Origin: Rutidosis leptorrhynchoides
Taxonomy: Eukaryota; Streptophyta; Magnoliopsida; Asterales; Asteraceae
NCBI RefSeq assembly: GCF_046630445.1
Contig: NC_092341.1
Location: forward strand, 29,154,001-29,218,000
Length of the DNA: 64,000 nucleotides
Direction of reading: 5' to 3'
Each line of letters opens with the position of its first letter. Position 1 is the stretch's first letter. The notes under the pieces are model-generated. The model searched no databases and had not been told where the DNA came from. It worked only from the letters and a program-made list of their open reading frames with translations. The position numbers and the translations under genes were made by a program. Of this stretch, positions 11,497 through 22,394 are shown one piece after another.

Positions 11497-11639
11497 TTTT
11501 AAAAAAAATTTCGTCCCCGGTGAAAAAAAATTATGCTTCCGCCACTGCCTCTGGCGGCCTTCCTCACGATCGATAGGTAGTTGCCTTTAGTCTTCACAGC
11601 TTTGTACAAATTCTTATTTTCACTCATCGTTAGTGCAAG

Positions 11640-11800
11640 TGATCTAATTAATATTAGGGTATGTTTGGCAGAGAACTTTTTAGAGGTTTTGAAGCTTTTA
11701 GCTTTTACCTTTTATGAAAAAGCTCGTAACTATAAAAAAGCTCCGTTTGGTTTAAAAGCTTCTAGCTTTTAGAAATGGAGAAAAGCTTCATTTTTTAAAC
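11640..11800. mobile_element. possible MITE-like fragment
   Basis: A gggtatgtttggc end-like motif, repeated agcttttag words and ccgtttggtttaaaag resemble small hAT-type elements of plants. Clean terminal inverted repeats and an 8-bp target duplication were not found. Confidence 0.25.
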
Positions 11801-12081
11801 ACTATGTTTATAATGATACGCATACCTGATTAGCTTGTGTTGCTCATCACACTTGCACCATGCGTGCAAAGCCCTCGCGCTATGGCAACCCAGGCGCAAG
11901 TAAATGTGCGCTAGGCGCGGCTAGAGTGCGCTGAATGGAGCTAACGTGTCCTGTACTCACCACGATCTCTGCAAAAAGATGGAAGGTACATACAACCAGC
12001 ATAAAAGTAGCAACTGTTCCCTGGTCCCCTCCTCTAAACATTCAGGCGGGACAGACAAGAAAGTAACAGGGAACACGTGGC
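11801..12081. other. flank left of the gypsy array
   Basis: Unassigned sequence, locally GC-rich (aggcgcaagtaaatgtgcgc near 11892-11911). Similarity to the other array units stops abruptly at about 12082, so this is where the array is truncated. No LTR lies on this side. Confidence 0.5.
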
Positions 12082-12744
12082 ACCGTACAATGCTACCAAA
12101 GGTAGACTTTACAAACGATTGGGCTCACACGACCCATCACTATATCTTGCTCCAGCCTTGAGCACACGAAGGATTTCAATCAATCCTTAAACACTTCGAA
12201 CAAAAAGTGTACCACGATTACACAAACCACACCTTCGCAATCATCTAATTGCTCTAGTTTGTCAAATTTCACCCGATCACTCATGTACCTAAGGGTTTCA
12301 CTTCGGTACCCTAAGTACAATGTAACCGCAACACAATCGGAGTTGAACACCACGCTAGTAGGTATAAAAGAGGCACCTAATGTCGCGTCATATAAACTCC
12401 ATTACCAACATACATCGAGATTCAAAACACTCAATCTCAAGGGTTCCAACCACCCGACGAACCTCATGGTTCATCAACTTCCACACTATAGCGAACACGC
12501 GCTTAATATCCGAACACCGAAGCCCACACATATGGCTTGGTAGAAACAATTCCCAATACTAAGGAATGCTTGGTTGCACCAAGTCTTACGCCCTTCGCCC
12601 GACAATCGAAACGTCACCATAGGGTACTTCCATTAGGAACGTCACCCATATCAATAACATGCACAACATAATGCATCTAATAAACTCAACTCAACAACAC
12701 ATAATAAATAATCAAAGGACATATTTATTAAAATGAAACGTACC

Positions 12745-13686
12745 TTAACGTCTCCTTGCCGCACCTGTCCCCGCTAGCTTGGGACACTCCGACTTACGAT
12801 GTCCTTCTTCTTGGCAATGGAAGCACACCATGCCATCACCCCTTGGCACCGAACATTCCCAAGACTTGTGACCCCTCACGCCACAATTATAACACCTAGA
12901 CGCACTAGAATCTGATATACTCGTCCGTGTACCACCCGTGCTCACACTCGGACCCTTAGTCCTCTTACTTGGAGCACCATACGAAACAACCCTTCTCTCA
13001 CTTGAAGGTTCACCAATCTTCGATCGCGAATACGACTCAAAACCTCTAGCCACCGCGAATAATTCCGCAAACGACTTCACGTAACCCCGGCTAATCTTAC
13101 TCTTCAAGTCATCATTCAAAGTCCGATAGAAATCCTCCATCAACAAACGATCATTCCCCAAATACTCCGGGCAAAAACGAGCCTTCGCCATAAAGGTCGT
13201 CTTGAGAGTATTCAAATCCATAGAACCCTGTTGCAAATTTCGCAACTCATTACGCAATTCCGACAAGTCGGCTGAAGTCCGGAACTCCTCGAAGAATTCC
13301 TTCTTAAACTCGTCCCATGATAACGCCATAAACGGTTCACCACCGACAAGATCAATCTTACCATCCAACCAATCCTTCGCCTTACCCCGCAACAAACTAG
13401 TAGCGAGTCTTGTCCTCTTCTCGGGAGGGCATTCAATAGTACGAAAACACCCTTCAACATCCGAAATTCATGTGGTGCTAACCAAAGGATCCGGTTTCCC
13501 GTCATACATCGGGGGTTTAGTCCTCATGAAGCTCTTAAGACAACGCTCCATTTCACTACTACCCCGAAATTCGGAATACTTCCTATCCATTTCTTCTCGA
13601 AATGCACTCATTTGCTCCGCAACGGCGGACGCAACTCTAGAGTTAAACTCCTCTTCATTCGTCTCGATCTCGTTTCGCGTCGTCAT
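12745..13686 (-). pseudogene. gag: gypsy family A gag, copy 1 (premature stop)
   Basis: Capsid/nucleocapsid gene of the non-autonomous family. It aligns codon for codon with copy 2, but the Trp codon after PLVSTT is TGA (13468-13470), cutting the protein at 72 residues. An open frame resumes and runs to the normal stop. The downstream part keeps the retrotransposon gag core (AKDWLDG, WDEFKKEFFEEF, LRNLQQGSMDL) and both CCHC zinc knuckles, CYNCGVRGHKSWEC and CFHCQEEGHRKSEC. The intact form in the same array is copy 2. Confidence 0.9.
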
Positions 13687-14108
13687 TATAAAGAATGCAA
13701 AACGATTAGTCTACGAACGTATAAAACACACACACGACACCGCCCCATCTTGCTCAACACTCGCCGTACATCACTTGTTAGACACGATTTGCACCTGTAA
13801 TAAGGTTTGTAAGTCATTATTACGCACACACGTCGTATCGACTTGTTAGTACAACGACCGTCTCGCTCGATGTTATAAACAAACACAAACAAAATTCTAC
13901 GCGATATAACACACGCGAGAATTATCATCACAACACAAATAATATATTAATAATATCCACATTACTAATATAAACGTTAGTCAACCTATAAACAAGGCAC
14001 TAATTAAACCCATTCCGACCCGTAATCCTACAAGTCCCGCAATAATAAGCACACAAAAAAGTCTAAGTCTAGGCACCTATCTCAAGTCGCCTAAATCCCT
14101 TAGACCAT

Positions 14109-14120
14109 GCTCTGATACCA
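14109..14120 (-). other. primer-binding site (initiator tRNA-Met), array unit 1
   Basis: TGGTATCAGAGC on the minus strand, two bases from the LTR edge at 14123, matches the 3' end complement of plant initiator tRNA-Met. This fixes the element orientation. Confidence 0.85.
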
Positions 14121-14193
14121 CTTGTAACAACCCAACCAGTTAACCTTCCGAAAATGTACAACAATAATTTTTTTTTTTCTGGATCAGTTGATC

Positions 14194-14269
14194 TGGACGG
14201 CGTCCAAAAGCTTGGACGGCGTCCAGCACTTAAGACTGGGACGGCGTCCAGCCATCTGGGACGGCGTCC
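14194..14269. repeat. GGACGGCGTCC palindrome cluster, U5 side of family A LTR 1
   Basis: Four copies of GGACGGCGTCC (14194, 14213, 14239, 14259) lie 70-150 bp inside the LTR edge beside the primer site. Each is an inverted repeat GGACG/CGTCC around a central G. A matching cluster lies at the opposite end of the same LTR (16292-16367). In LTR 2 one copy is mutated (GGCTTCC). Confidence 0.9.
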
Positions 14270-14937
14270 AGATGTACTAAAACATTCTGATCAGTTTACA
14301 AACACACGCGGGCGAAAAACCCGCTTCCCGACACTTTTAAACCAAAACACTTTCCCAATATATTACAATAGTTTAAACTAAGAGTTTTTCACAATAAAAA
14401 CCGGGTTTTACGACACCGGGCCCACATCGACCCAAAATACCACAAGTGACTATTTCGACCCATTAGTTTATACAAAACATAGACCGAGCATGGGGATTGA
14501 GGACACGCTACCCAATCCTAATCAAATCCAAAAGCAAGTCTTCTAAAGCAACTACGCAAGTCCACTAGTCCCCGCGCTTACCTGAGCCACCGCATCCATG
14601 CAATCTATAAAATTGTAAACAACGAGAGGGTAAGCTAACGCTTAGTGAATAATAATATACTACATACATATATATGTATAAAATGGACACGCCGCATAAA
14701 TATCAAATACCGCATACCGAAGCATCCATGTATAAGGCAACTACACTAAGCATACCGTACTACCTCTAAGCAACAAGCTAAAGATATCAACAAGTAAGTT
14801 CACCAATGACGATGTGAACAACGCCAATAAGTTACACCCGGAGGGTTAGCTACAACACAACAATACATTAATATATAACAATATAAAACGAATAAGGTTA
14901 ACCCCTTAACCCATTACCGAATACCAAACGCCACAAT

Positions 14938-15186
14938 GAAGATTGGCCGAACTACACGAGCCTTAGTAATCCGAAACCACACGAGATTACTATCTTCACA
15001 ACATCGAGGTTGGCCGAACTACACGAGCCTTAGTAATCCGAAACCACACGAGATTACTACCTCAATAAGATGACCGAACTACACGAGTCACCATGAATCC
15101 GAACTACATGAGATTCATTTCCAATAAGATGACCGAACTACACGCGTCATCGTGAATCCGAACTACACGAGATCCACTTCTCCAAT
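14938..15186. repeat. hairpin array with constant loop, family A LTR
   Basis: Tandem hairpins share the loop CGAACTACACGA or CGAAACCACACGA but differ in stem: GGC/GCC (14945-14962), TAGTAATC/GATTACTA (14964-14992), then the same pair again, TGAC/GTCA, and GAATC/GATTC variants. Stem changes on one arm are matched on the other. The array is repeated in LTR 2 (about 20930-21172), LTR 3 (about 26410-26660) and family D (58800-58990). Confidence 0.85.
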
Positions 15187-16291
15187 TCAAAACCCACGGT
15201 CACGGGATTATAAAATCCACCACATCGGGGTTATCCACATCACAACAATATCAACCCTTCGCCATTGGGGTTATATACTCCACATCACAAACACGTGTGA
15301 TAACGTACACACAAAACGTGTACCTCGCCAAAGGTGGTCAACCAAAACGCACAACCGTGCCAATTGGACCTAAACGCAAGTCCATCAAATCCACCTATAT
15401 GTGAATTGAGCTCTATAACCGAGAACCACTTCACCCGACCCGCACCCATCCTACACATACATATGCATATAGGATATTAACACTCACCTAGTCGTCTTGA
15501 AGAATGCTTCCAAGTAAACCGCCACGCGCCAATGGAAAGTACCTAATCCATCATCACAAACACAACAACACAATTAGGGTTGACTTACAACTCAACCCAT
15601 ATGGCACTTAGTGCAAATTCGACCCAAATGCACTTTCAAGCACAAACCGCGTCCAAACTAACCAATAATCACTAACACGAGTGAAATTGGTCCTAACACA
15701 CCGAATAAACCCGAACACAAGTGATAAACACGTGTCATACCCATTTTGACACCAAAACCCTAATTTTGACCCATTTCAAAATTAGTTAACCAAACTCATC
15801 CAAAAGGGTTCCAACACTTCCAAAATCACCAAACCTAGTGATTAAACTCATTATCAACCCTAATCAAGGCCAAATCGACAACCAACCCAAAACCGCCAAG
15901 TGACAAGAATAACTAGTCACCATGAACCTACTTCATCATCAAAAAGGGTTTCACAACAATCTAGCTCAAAACCCTAACTTGAATATCAAATCTAACAAAT
16001 GAAATTCGGAGTTTGAGCTTACCAATACCACCACAATGTAGCCGTGAACGAGATGAACAACTTTAGAACCCGAGCTTTCACGAGAATCCGACTCCTTCCC
16101 TTCCAAACCAAGCTCTCTCTCACTAAAAGTGAGTTTCTCTCACTAGGGTTTGAGGAGTGTGTTTGTGTGTGTGTGTATTATGATCTAAAATGGCCAAGGA
16201 ACCAGCCTTGAAGGCTCCAAACCGGCACCTAAGTGATTTTACCATTTTACCCCTTTTAAAATAACTAAAACAGCTGGCTCGACAGACAAAC

Positions 16292-16367
16292 GAAACGGCG
16301 TCCCATTTTCTGGACGGCGTCCAGCCTTTTACAATTGGACGGCGTCCCACCATCCTGGACGGCGTCC
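16292..16367. repeat. GGACGGCGTCC palindrome cluster, U3 side of family A LTR 1
   Basis: Three exact copies (16312, 16337, 16357) and one variant (AACGGCGTCC, about 16294) lie 40-115 bp inside the U3 edge. They sit just upstream, in element orientation, of the probable promoter and leader. Confidence 0.88.
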
Positions 16368-16407
16368 CGAATAACTAAAAAGTCAGAAACAGGATTAGGG
16401 TCTTACA

Positions 16408-16445
16408 ACTCTCCCCCACTTAGAATCGATCACGTCCTCGTGATC
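16408..16445 (-). other. polypurine tract and adjacent conserved hairpin
   Basis: On the minus strand AAGTGGGGGAGAGT abuts the LTR start TGTAAGACC: the plus-strand primer site. Eight bases upstream lies GATCACGAGGACGTGATC (16428-16445), a perfect 7-bp stem with a 4-base loop. The same tract and hairpin occur at the equivalent place in families B, C and D. Confidence 0.85.
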
Positions 16446-18732
16446 CTCGTCACTTAACCAAACGGACCACACTCCACGGTCCTCAACTTCAATCCCAATC
16501 CGACTTTCCTAAGTAATTCTTCCCAATGAATCGCCTCTAACAACTAAAATCGTCACCCGCGATTTATCAAATCCACAATCCGAGCACTAAAACCATGCTC
16601 ATTCCCTATCATCGGGAAAAACTCAACCAATCTCGTACAGAGATATCAATCCCTTAGCGTACCATTACCAAGTACAATGCTAAAAGCAACCAAGTTTCAA
16701 TCCTAAAGTCAACAATCCGAAACGATGAAGACCGAACCAAACGAATCCTTACGGATAACACCAATCACTAACATCCCTTGTAGTGCGCAATACGAACAAA
16801 ACGCAACTACCGTAACATCATAACAAACGGTTTAAACCGATAGCGCCCAAAATGACTATGACAACGCTAAACCAAAGGTGTACAAAATCGACTATCGTCA
16901 CACCAATAAAAACTTGTGAGCGAAACACGGCTATCGCATCACTAATCCCACAACATGGTCCTCACGACCCCACCATTGGCGTATAAAACGACCAATAGAT
17001 CAACCACACGGTCCTTACGACCCCACCATCGGTGTATAAAACAACCGATAGATCACACGACACGAAGGCTGGCCGAAAACTACACGCGCCTTAGTAAATC
17101 CGAACTACACGTGACTCACTACCTTCACCACAACAACAATCGGGAATGGCCGAACTACATGCGCCATAGTGAATCCGAACTACACGAGAGTTACTACCCC
17201 GGAGGAATGACCGAACTACACGAGTCATTTGTGAATCCGAACTACGCGAGACTCACTCCTCAATACAATGACCGAAACCACACGAGTCATTTGTGAATCC
17301 GAACTACACGCGACTCACTTCCACAATAAGATGACCGAAACCACACGCGTCATCGTGAATCCGAAACCACACGCGATCCACTACCATGATGAAGTCAGCG
17401 GACCCGAAGATCATGCTTCACCAATCTCAACACCGGATGAAGTCAGCGGACCCCGAAGGTCATGCTCCAACGATATAACACCTCGCTCATGATGAAGTCA
17501 GCGGACCCCGAAGGTCATGCTCCACCAATCGCATACTCCCATGATGAAGTCAGCGGACCCTAAAGGTCATGCTTCATCAATCACCAACCATGATGAAGTC
17601 AGCGGACCCTAAAGGTCATGCTTCATCAATCAACGCCCTTTTGGCCACGAACGACGAGTAGCGTAACATCGCGCTCTGCTACGCCATAGTGAATCCTAAC
17701 AGATACCACTAACCATTCACACACTCGAGCAAGAACCACCTATATCAAACATAGGCACAAAGCAATAATTCTCTAGAAGAGAATCCGACACACACCTCCC
17801 TTAACCGAAGGATTTCACCTTGCTCACCAAACACGTCAATTATCTCTCAACGAGATTTACCACATTACCACATCGGTGATAATTGAAATCCAAAATCATA
17901 AGTACAATTTAACCGAAATTGTAATCAACCACAAATCGACCAAAACCAGGTCTCGACAACATTTTCCGGATCTACCAAAAGCATCATCCAAAATCTCACA
18001 CTAAAACTTCCTCGTGCGAGAGTGTAACTCCCCCACTTGGAACCACGTTCCAATATCACAACTCGTACAACCGTACTATGCTACCAAAGGTAGACTTTAC
18101 AAACGATTGGGCTCACACGACCCATCACCATATCTTGCTCCAGCCTCGAGCACACGAAGGATTTCAATCAATCCTTAAACACTTTGAACAAAAAGTGTAC
18201 CACGATTACACAAACCACACCTTCGCAATCATCCAATTGCTCTAGTTTGTCAAGTTTCACCCGATCACTCATGTACCTAAGGGTTTCACTTCGGTACCCT
18301 AAGTACAATGTAACCGCAACACAATAGGAGTTAAACACCACGCTAGTAGGTATAAAAGAGGCACCTAATGTTGCGTCATATAAACTCCATTACCAACATA
18401 CATCGAGATTCAAAACACTCGATCTCAAGGGTTCCAACCACCCGACGAACCTCATGGTTCATCAACTTCCACACTATAGCGAACACGCGCTTAATATCCT
18501 AACACCGAAGCCCACACATATGGCTTGGTAGAAACAATTCCCAATACTAAGGAATGCTTGGTTGCACCAAGTCTTACGCCCTTCGCCAAACAATCGAAAC
18601 GTCACCATAGGGTACTTCCATTAGGAACGTCACCCATATCATTAACATGCACAACATAATGCATCTAATAAACTCAACTCAACGGCACATAATAAATAAT
18701 CAAAGGACATATTTATTAAAATGAAACGTACC
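16446..18732. repeat. family A non-coding internal region with three hairpin arrays
   Basis: This 2.3 kb between gag and polypurine tract, where pol would normally lie, has no long frame. It contains (1) two 50-bp units at 16955-17060 with GGTC/GACC hairpins and stems ATTGG/CCAAT and ATCGG/CCGAT around a gtataaaac loop; (2) 17058-17380, hairpins with loop CGAACTACACGA, for example AATGAC/GTCATT at 17206-17229; (3) about 17386-17630, five units of GATGAAG...CTTCATC (or CTCCACC) with an inner GACC/GGTC stem. Equivalent arrays lie at 22941-23655 and 60814-61660. Confidence 0.8.
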
Positions 18733-19674
18733 TTAACGTCTCCTTGCCGCACCTGTCCCCGCTAGCTTGGGACACTCCGACTTACGATGTCCTTCTTCTT
18801 GGCAATGGAAGCACACCATGCCATCACCCCTTGGCATCGAACATTCCCAAGACTTGTGACCCCTCACGCCACAATTATAACACCTAGACGCACTAGAATC
18901 TGATATACTCGTCCGTGTACCACCCGTGCTCACACTCGAACCCTTAGTCCTCTTACTTGGAGCACCATACGAAACAAACCTTCTCTCACTTGAAGGTTCA
19001 CCAATCTTCGATCGCGAATAGGACTCAAAACCTCTAGCCACCGCGAATAATTCCGCAAACGACTTCGCGTAACCCCGACTAATCTTACTCTTCAAGTCAT
19101 CATTCAAAGTCCGATAGAAATCCTCCATCAACAAACGATCATTCCCCAAATACTCCGGGCAAAAACGAGCCTTCGCTATAAAGGTCGTCTTGAGAGTATT
19201 CAAATCCATAGAACCCTGTTGCAAATTTCGCAACTCATTACACAATTCCGACAAGTCGGCTGAAGTCCGGAACTCCTCGAAGAATTCCTTCTTAAACTCA
19301 TCCCATGATAACGCCATAAATGGTTCACCACCGACAAGATCAATCTTACCATCCAACCAATCCTTCGCCCTACCCCGCAACAAACTAGTAGCGAGTCTTG
19401 TCCTCTTCTCGAGAGAGCATTCAATAGTACGAAAACACCCTTCAACATCCGAAATCCATGTGGTGCTAACCAAAGGATCCGGTTTCCCGTCATACATCGG
19501 GGGTTTAGTCCTCATGAAGCTCTTAAGACAACGCTCCATTTCACTACTACCCCGAAATTCGGAATACTTCCTATCCATTTCTTCTCGAAATGCACTCATT
19601 TGCTCCTCAACGGCGGACGCAACTCTAGAGTTAAACTCCTCTTCATTCGTCTCGATCTCGTTTCGCTTCGTCAT
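18733..19674 (-). CDS. gag: gypsy family A gag, copy 2 (intact)
   Basis: Open frame of 313 codons encoding a gag protein that would form the particle and package element RNA. Residues 1-60 are acidic and helical, with Met-rich start MTKRNEIETNEEEF. The central retrotransposon gag domain (about 65-205) has the family features AKDWLDG, WDEFKKEFFEEF, ELRNLQQGSMDL and FCPEYLGNDRLL. Two CCHC zinc knuckles follow at about 265-278 and 288-301. The protein ends GTGAARRR and stops where autonomous relatives run on into protease. The start is the first Met; upstream is the leader and primer site (20097-20108). No pol follows, so mobility would need a helper. Confidence 0.9.
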   Translation of the reverse strand: MTKRNEIETNEEEFNSRVASAVEEQMSAFREEMDRKYSEFRGSSEMERCLKSFMRTKPPMYDGKPDPLVSTTWISDVEGCFRTIECSLEKRTRLATSLLRGRAKDWLDGKIDLVGGEPFMALSWDEFKKEFFEEFRTSADLSELCNELRNLQQGSMDLNTLKTTFIAKARFCPEYLGNDRLLMEDFYRTLNDDLKSKISRGYAKSFAELFAVARGFESYSRSKIGEPSSERRFVSYGAPSKRTKGSSVSTGGTRTSISDSSASRCYNCGVRGHKSWECSMPRGDGMVCFHCQEEGHRKSECPKLAGTGAARRR

Positions 19675-20096
19675 TCTAAAGATTGCAAAACGATTAGTCT
19701 ACGAACGTATAAAACACACATACGACACCGCCCCATCTTGCTCAACACTCGCCGTACATCACTTGTTAGACACGATTTGCACCCGTAATAAGGTTTGTAA
19801 GTCCTTATTACGCACACACGCCGTATCGACTTGTTAGTACAACGACCGTCTCGCTCGATGTTATAAACAAACACAAACAAAATTCTACGCGATATAACAC
19901 ACGCGAGAATTATCATCACAACACAAATAATATATTAATAATATCCACATTACTAATATAAACGTTAGTCAACCTATAAACAAGGCACTAACTAAACCCA
20001 TTCCGACCCGTAATCCTACAAGTCCCGCAATAATAAGCACACACAAAAGTCTAAGTCTAGGCAGCTATCTCAAGTCGCCTAAATCCCTTAGACCAT

Positions 20097-20108
20097 GCTC
20101 TGATACCA
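20097..20108 (-). other. primer-binding site (initiator tRNA-Met), array unit 2
   Basis: TGGTATCAGAGC on the minus strand, two bases from the LTR 2 edge at 20111, the same arrangement as unit 1. Confidence 0.85.
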
Positions 20109-20110
20109 CT

Positions 20111-22394
20111 TGTAACAACCCAACCCGTTAACCTTCCGAAAATGTGCCACAATAAAAAAAAAAATTCTGGAACAGTTGATCTGGACGGCGTCCAAAAGCT
20201 TGGACGGCGTCCAGCACTTAAGACTGGGACGGCGTCCAGCCATCTGGGACGGCTTCCAGATGTACTAAAACATTCTGATCAGTTTACAAACACACGCGGG
20301 CGAAAAACCCGCTTCCCGACACTTTTAAACCAAAACACTTTCCCAATATATTACAATAGTTTAAACTAAGAGTTTTTCACAATAAAAACCGAGTTTTACG
20401 ACACCGGGCCCACATCGACCCAAAATACCACAAGTGACTATTTCGACCCATTAGTTTATACAAAACATAGACCGAGCATGGGATTGGGGACACGCTACCC
20501 AATCCTAATCAAATCCAAAAGCAAGTCTTCTAAAGCAACTACGCAAGTCCACTAGTCCCCGCGCTTACCCGAGCCACCGCATCCATGCAATCTATAAAAA
20601 TGTAAACAACGAGAGGGTAAGCTAACGCTTAGTGAATGATAATATACTACATACATATATATGTATAAAATGAACATGCCACACAAATATCAAATACCGC
20701 ATACCGAAGCATCCATGTATAAGGCAACTACACTAAGCATACCGTACTACCTCTAAGTAACAAGCTAAAGATATCAACAAGTAAGTTCACCAACGACGAT
20801 GTGAACAACGCCAATAAGCTACACCCGGAGGGTTAGCTACAACACAACAATACATTAATATATAACAATATAAAACGAACATGGTTAACCCCTTAACCCA
20901 TTACCGAATACCAAATGCCACAATGAAGATTGGCCGAACTACACGAGCCTTAGTAATCCGAAACCACACGAGATTACTATATTCACAACATCGAGGTTGG
21001 CCGAACTACACGAGCCTTAGTAATCCGAAACCACACGAGATTACTACCTCAATATGATGACCGAACTACACGAGTCACCATGAATCCGAACTACACGAGA
21101 TTCATTTCCAATAAGATGACCGAACTACACGCGTCATCGTGAATCCGAACTACACGAGATCCACTTCTCCAATTCAAAACTCACGATCACGGGATTATAA
21201 AATCCACCACATCGGGGTTATCCACATCACAACAATATCAACCCTTCGCCATTGGGGTTACATACTCCACATCACAAACACGTGTGATAACGTACACACA
21301 AAACGTGTACCTCGCCAAAGGTGGTCAACCAAAATGCACAACCATGCCAATTGGACCTAAACGCAAGTCCATCAAATCCACCTATATGTGAAGTGAGCTC
21401 TATAACCGAGAACCACTTCACCCGACCCGCACCCATCCTACACATACATATGCATATAGGATATTAACACTCACCTAGTCGTCTTGAAGAATGCTTCCAA
21501 GTAAACCGCCACGCGCCAATGGAAAGTACCTAATCCATCATCACAAACACAACAACACAATTAGGGTTGACTTACAACTCAACCCATATGACACTTAGTG
21601 CAAATTCGACCCAAATGCACTTTCAAGCACAAACCGCGTCCAAACTAATCAATAATCACTAACACGAGTGAAATTGGTCCTAACACACCGAATAAACCCG
21701 AACACAAGTGATAAACACGTGTCATACCCATTTTGACACCAAAACCCTAATTTTGACCCATTTCAAAAATTAGTTAACCAAACTCACCCAAAAGGGTTCC
21801 AACACTTCCAAAATCACCAAACCTAGTGATTAAACTCATTATCAACCCTAATCAAGGCCAAATTGACAACCAACCCAAAACCGCCAAGTGACAAGAATAA
21901 CTAGTCACCATGAACCTACTTCATCATCAAAAAGGGTTTCACAACAATCTAGCTCAAAACCCTAACTTGAATATCAAATCTAACAAATGAAATTCGGAGT
22001 TTGAGCTTACCAATACCACCACAATGTAGCCGTGAACGAGATGAACAACTTTAGAACCCGAGCTTTCGCGATAATCCGACTCCTTCCCTTCCAAACCAAG
22101 CTCTATCTCTCACTAAAAGTGAGTTTCTCTCACTAGGGTTTGAGGAGTGTGTTTGTGTGTGTGTATTATGATCCAAAATGGCCAAGGAACCAGCCTTGAA
22201 GGCTCCAAACCGGCACTTAAGTGATTTTACCATTTTACCCCTTTTAAAATAATTAAAACAGCTGGCTCGACAGACAAACGAAACGGCGTCCCATTTTCTG
22301 GACGGCGTCCAGCCTTTTACAATTGGACGGCGTCCCACCATCTGGACGGCGTCCCGAATAACTAAAAAGTCAGAAACAGGATTAGGGTCTTACA
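20111..22394 (-). repeat. family A LTR 2 (2,284 bp)
   Basis: Nearly identical to LTR 1 in length and sequence, with scattered substitutions. It has a primer site on one side and polypurine tract plus GATCACG hairpin (22415-22432) on the other. It is again shared between two units. The palindrome clusters and hairpin array are conserved, apart from one degraded palindrome near 20250. Confidence 0.9.

Larger units (their letters stand above)
14123..16407 (-). repeat. family A LTR 1 (2,285 bp)
   Basis: On the minus strand it starts TGTAAGACCCTAATCC (at 16407) and ends GGGTTGTTACA (14123). It is flanked by a primer site on one side and a polypurine tract on the other, so it is simultaneously the 5' LTR of the unit to its left and the 3' LTR of the unit to its right. 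U3 holds GGACGGCGTCC palindromes. A leader-like zone (about 16150-16020) ends in a GTAAGC donor-like site at 16022. The remaining 1.9 kb contains a hairpin array (14938-15186). Confidence 0.9.

Noticed and set aside
13202-13849. A 215-codon plus-strand frame antisense to gag, also open at 19190-19837 and 25210-25857
   Set aside because: It mirrors gag codons in reverse, stays open because the three copies are near-identical, and shows no domain. Treated as a shadow of gag.
16955-17296. Plus-strand frame over the hairpin array (seen again at 22941-23261)
   Set aside because: Follows the tandem repeat on the strand opposite to the element and is broken at unit boundaries; explained by repeat periodicity.
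17386-17630. CRISPR-like regular repeats with variable spacers
   Set aside because: The genome is plant nuclear, units are adjacent hairpins within LTR elements, and there are no cas-like genes.
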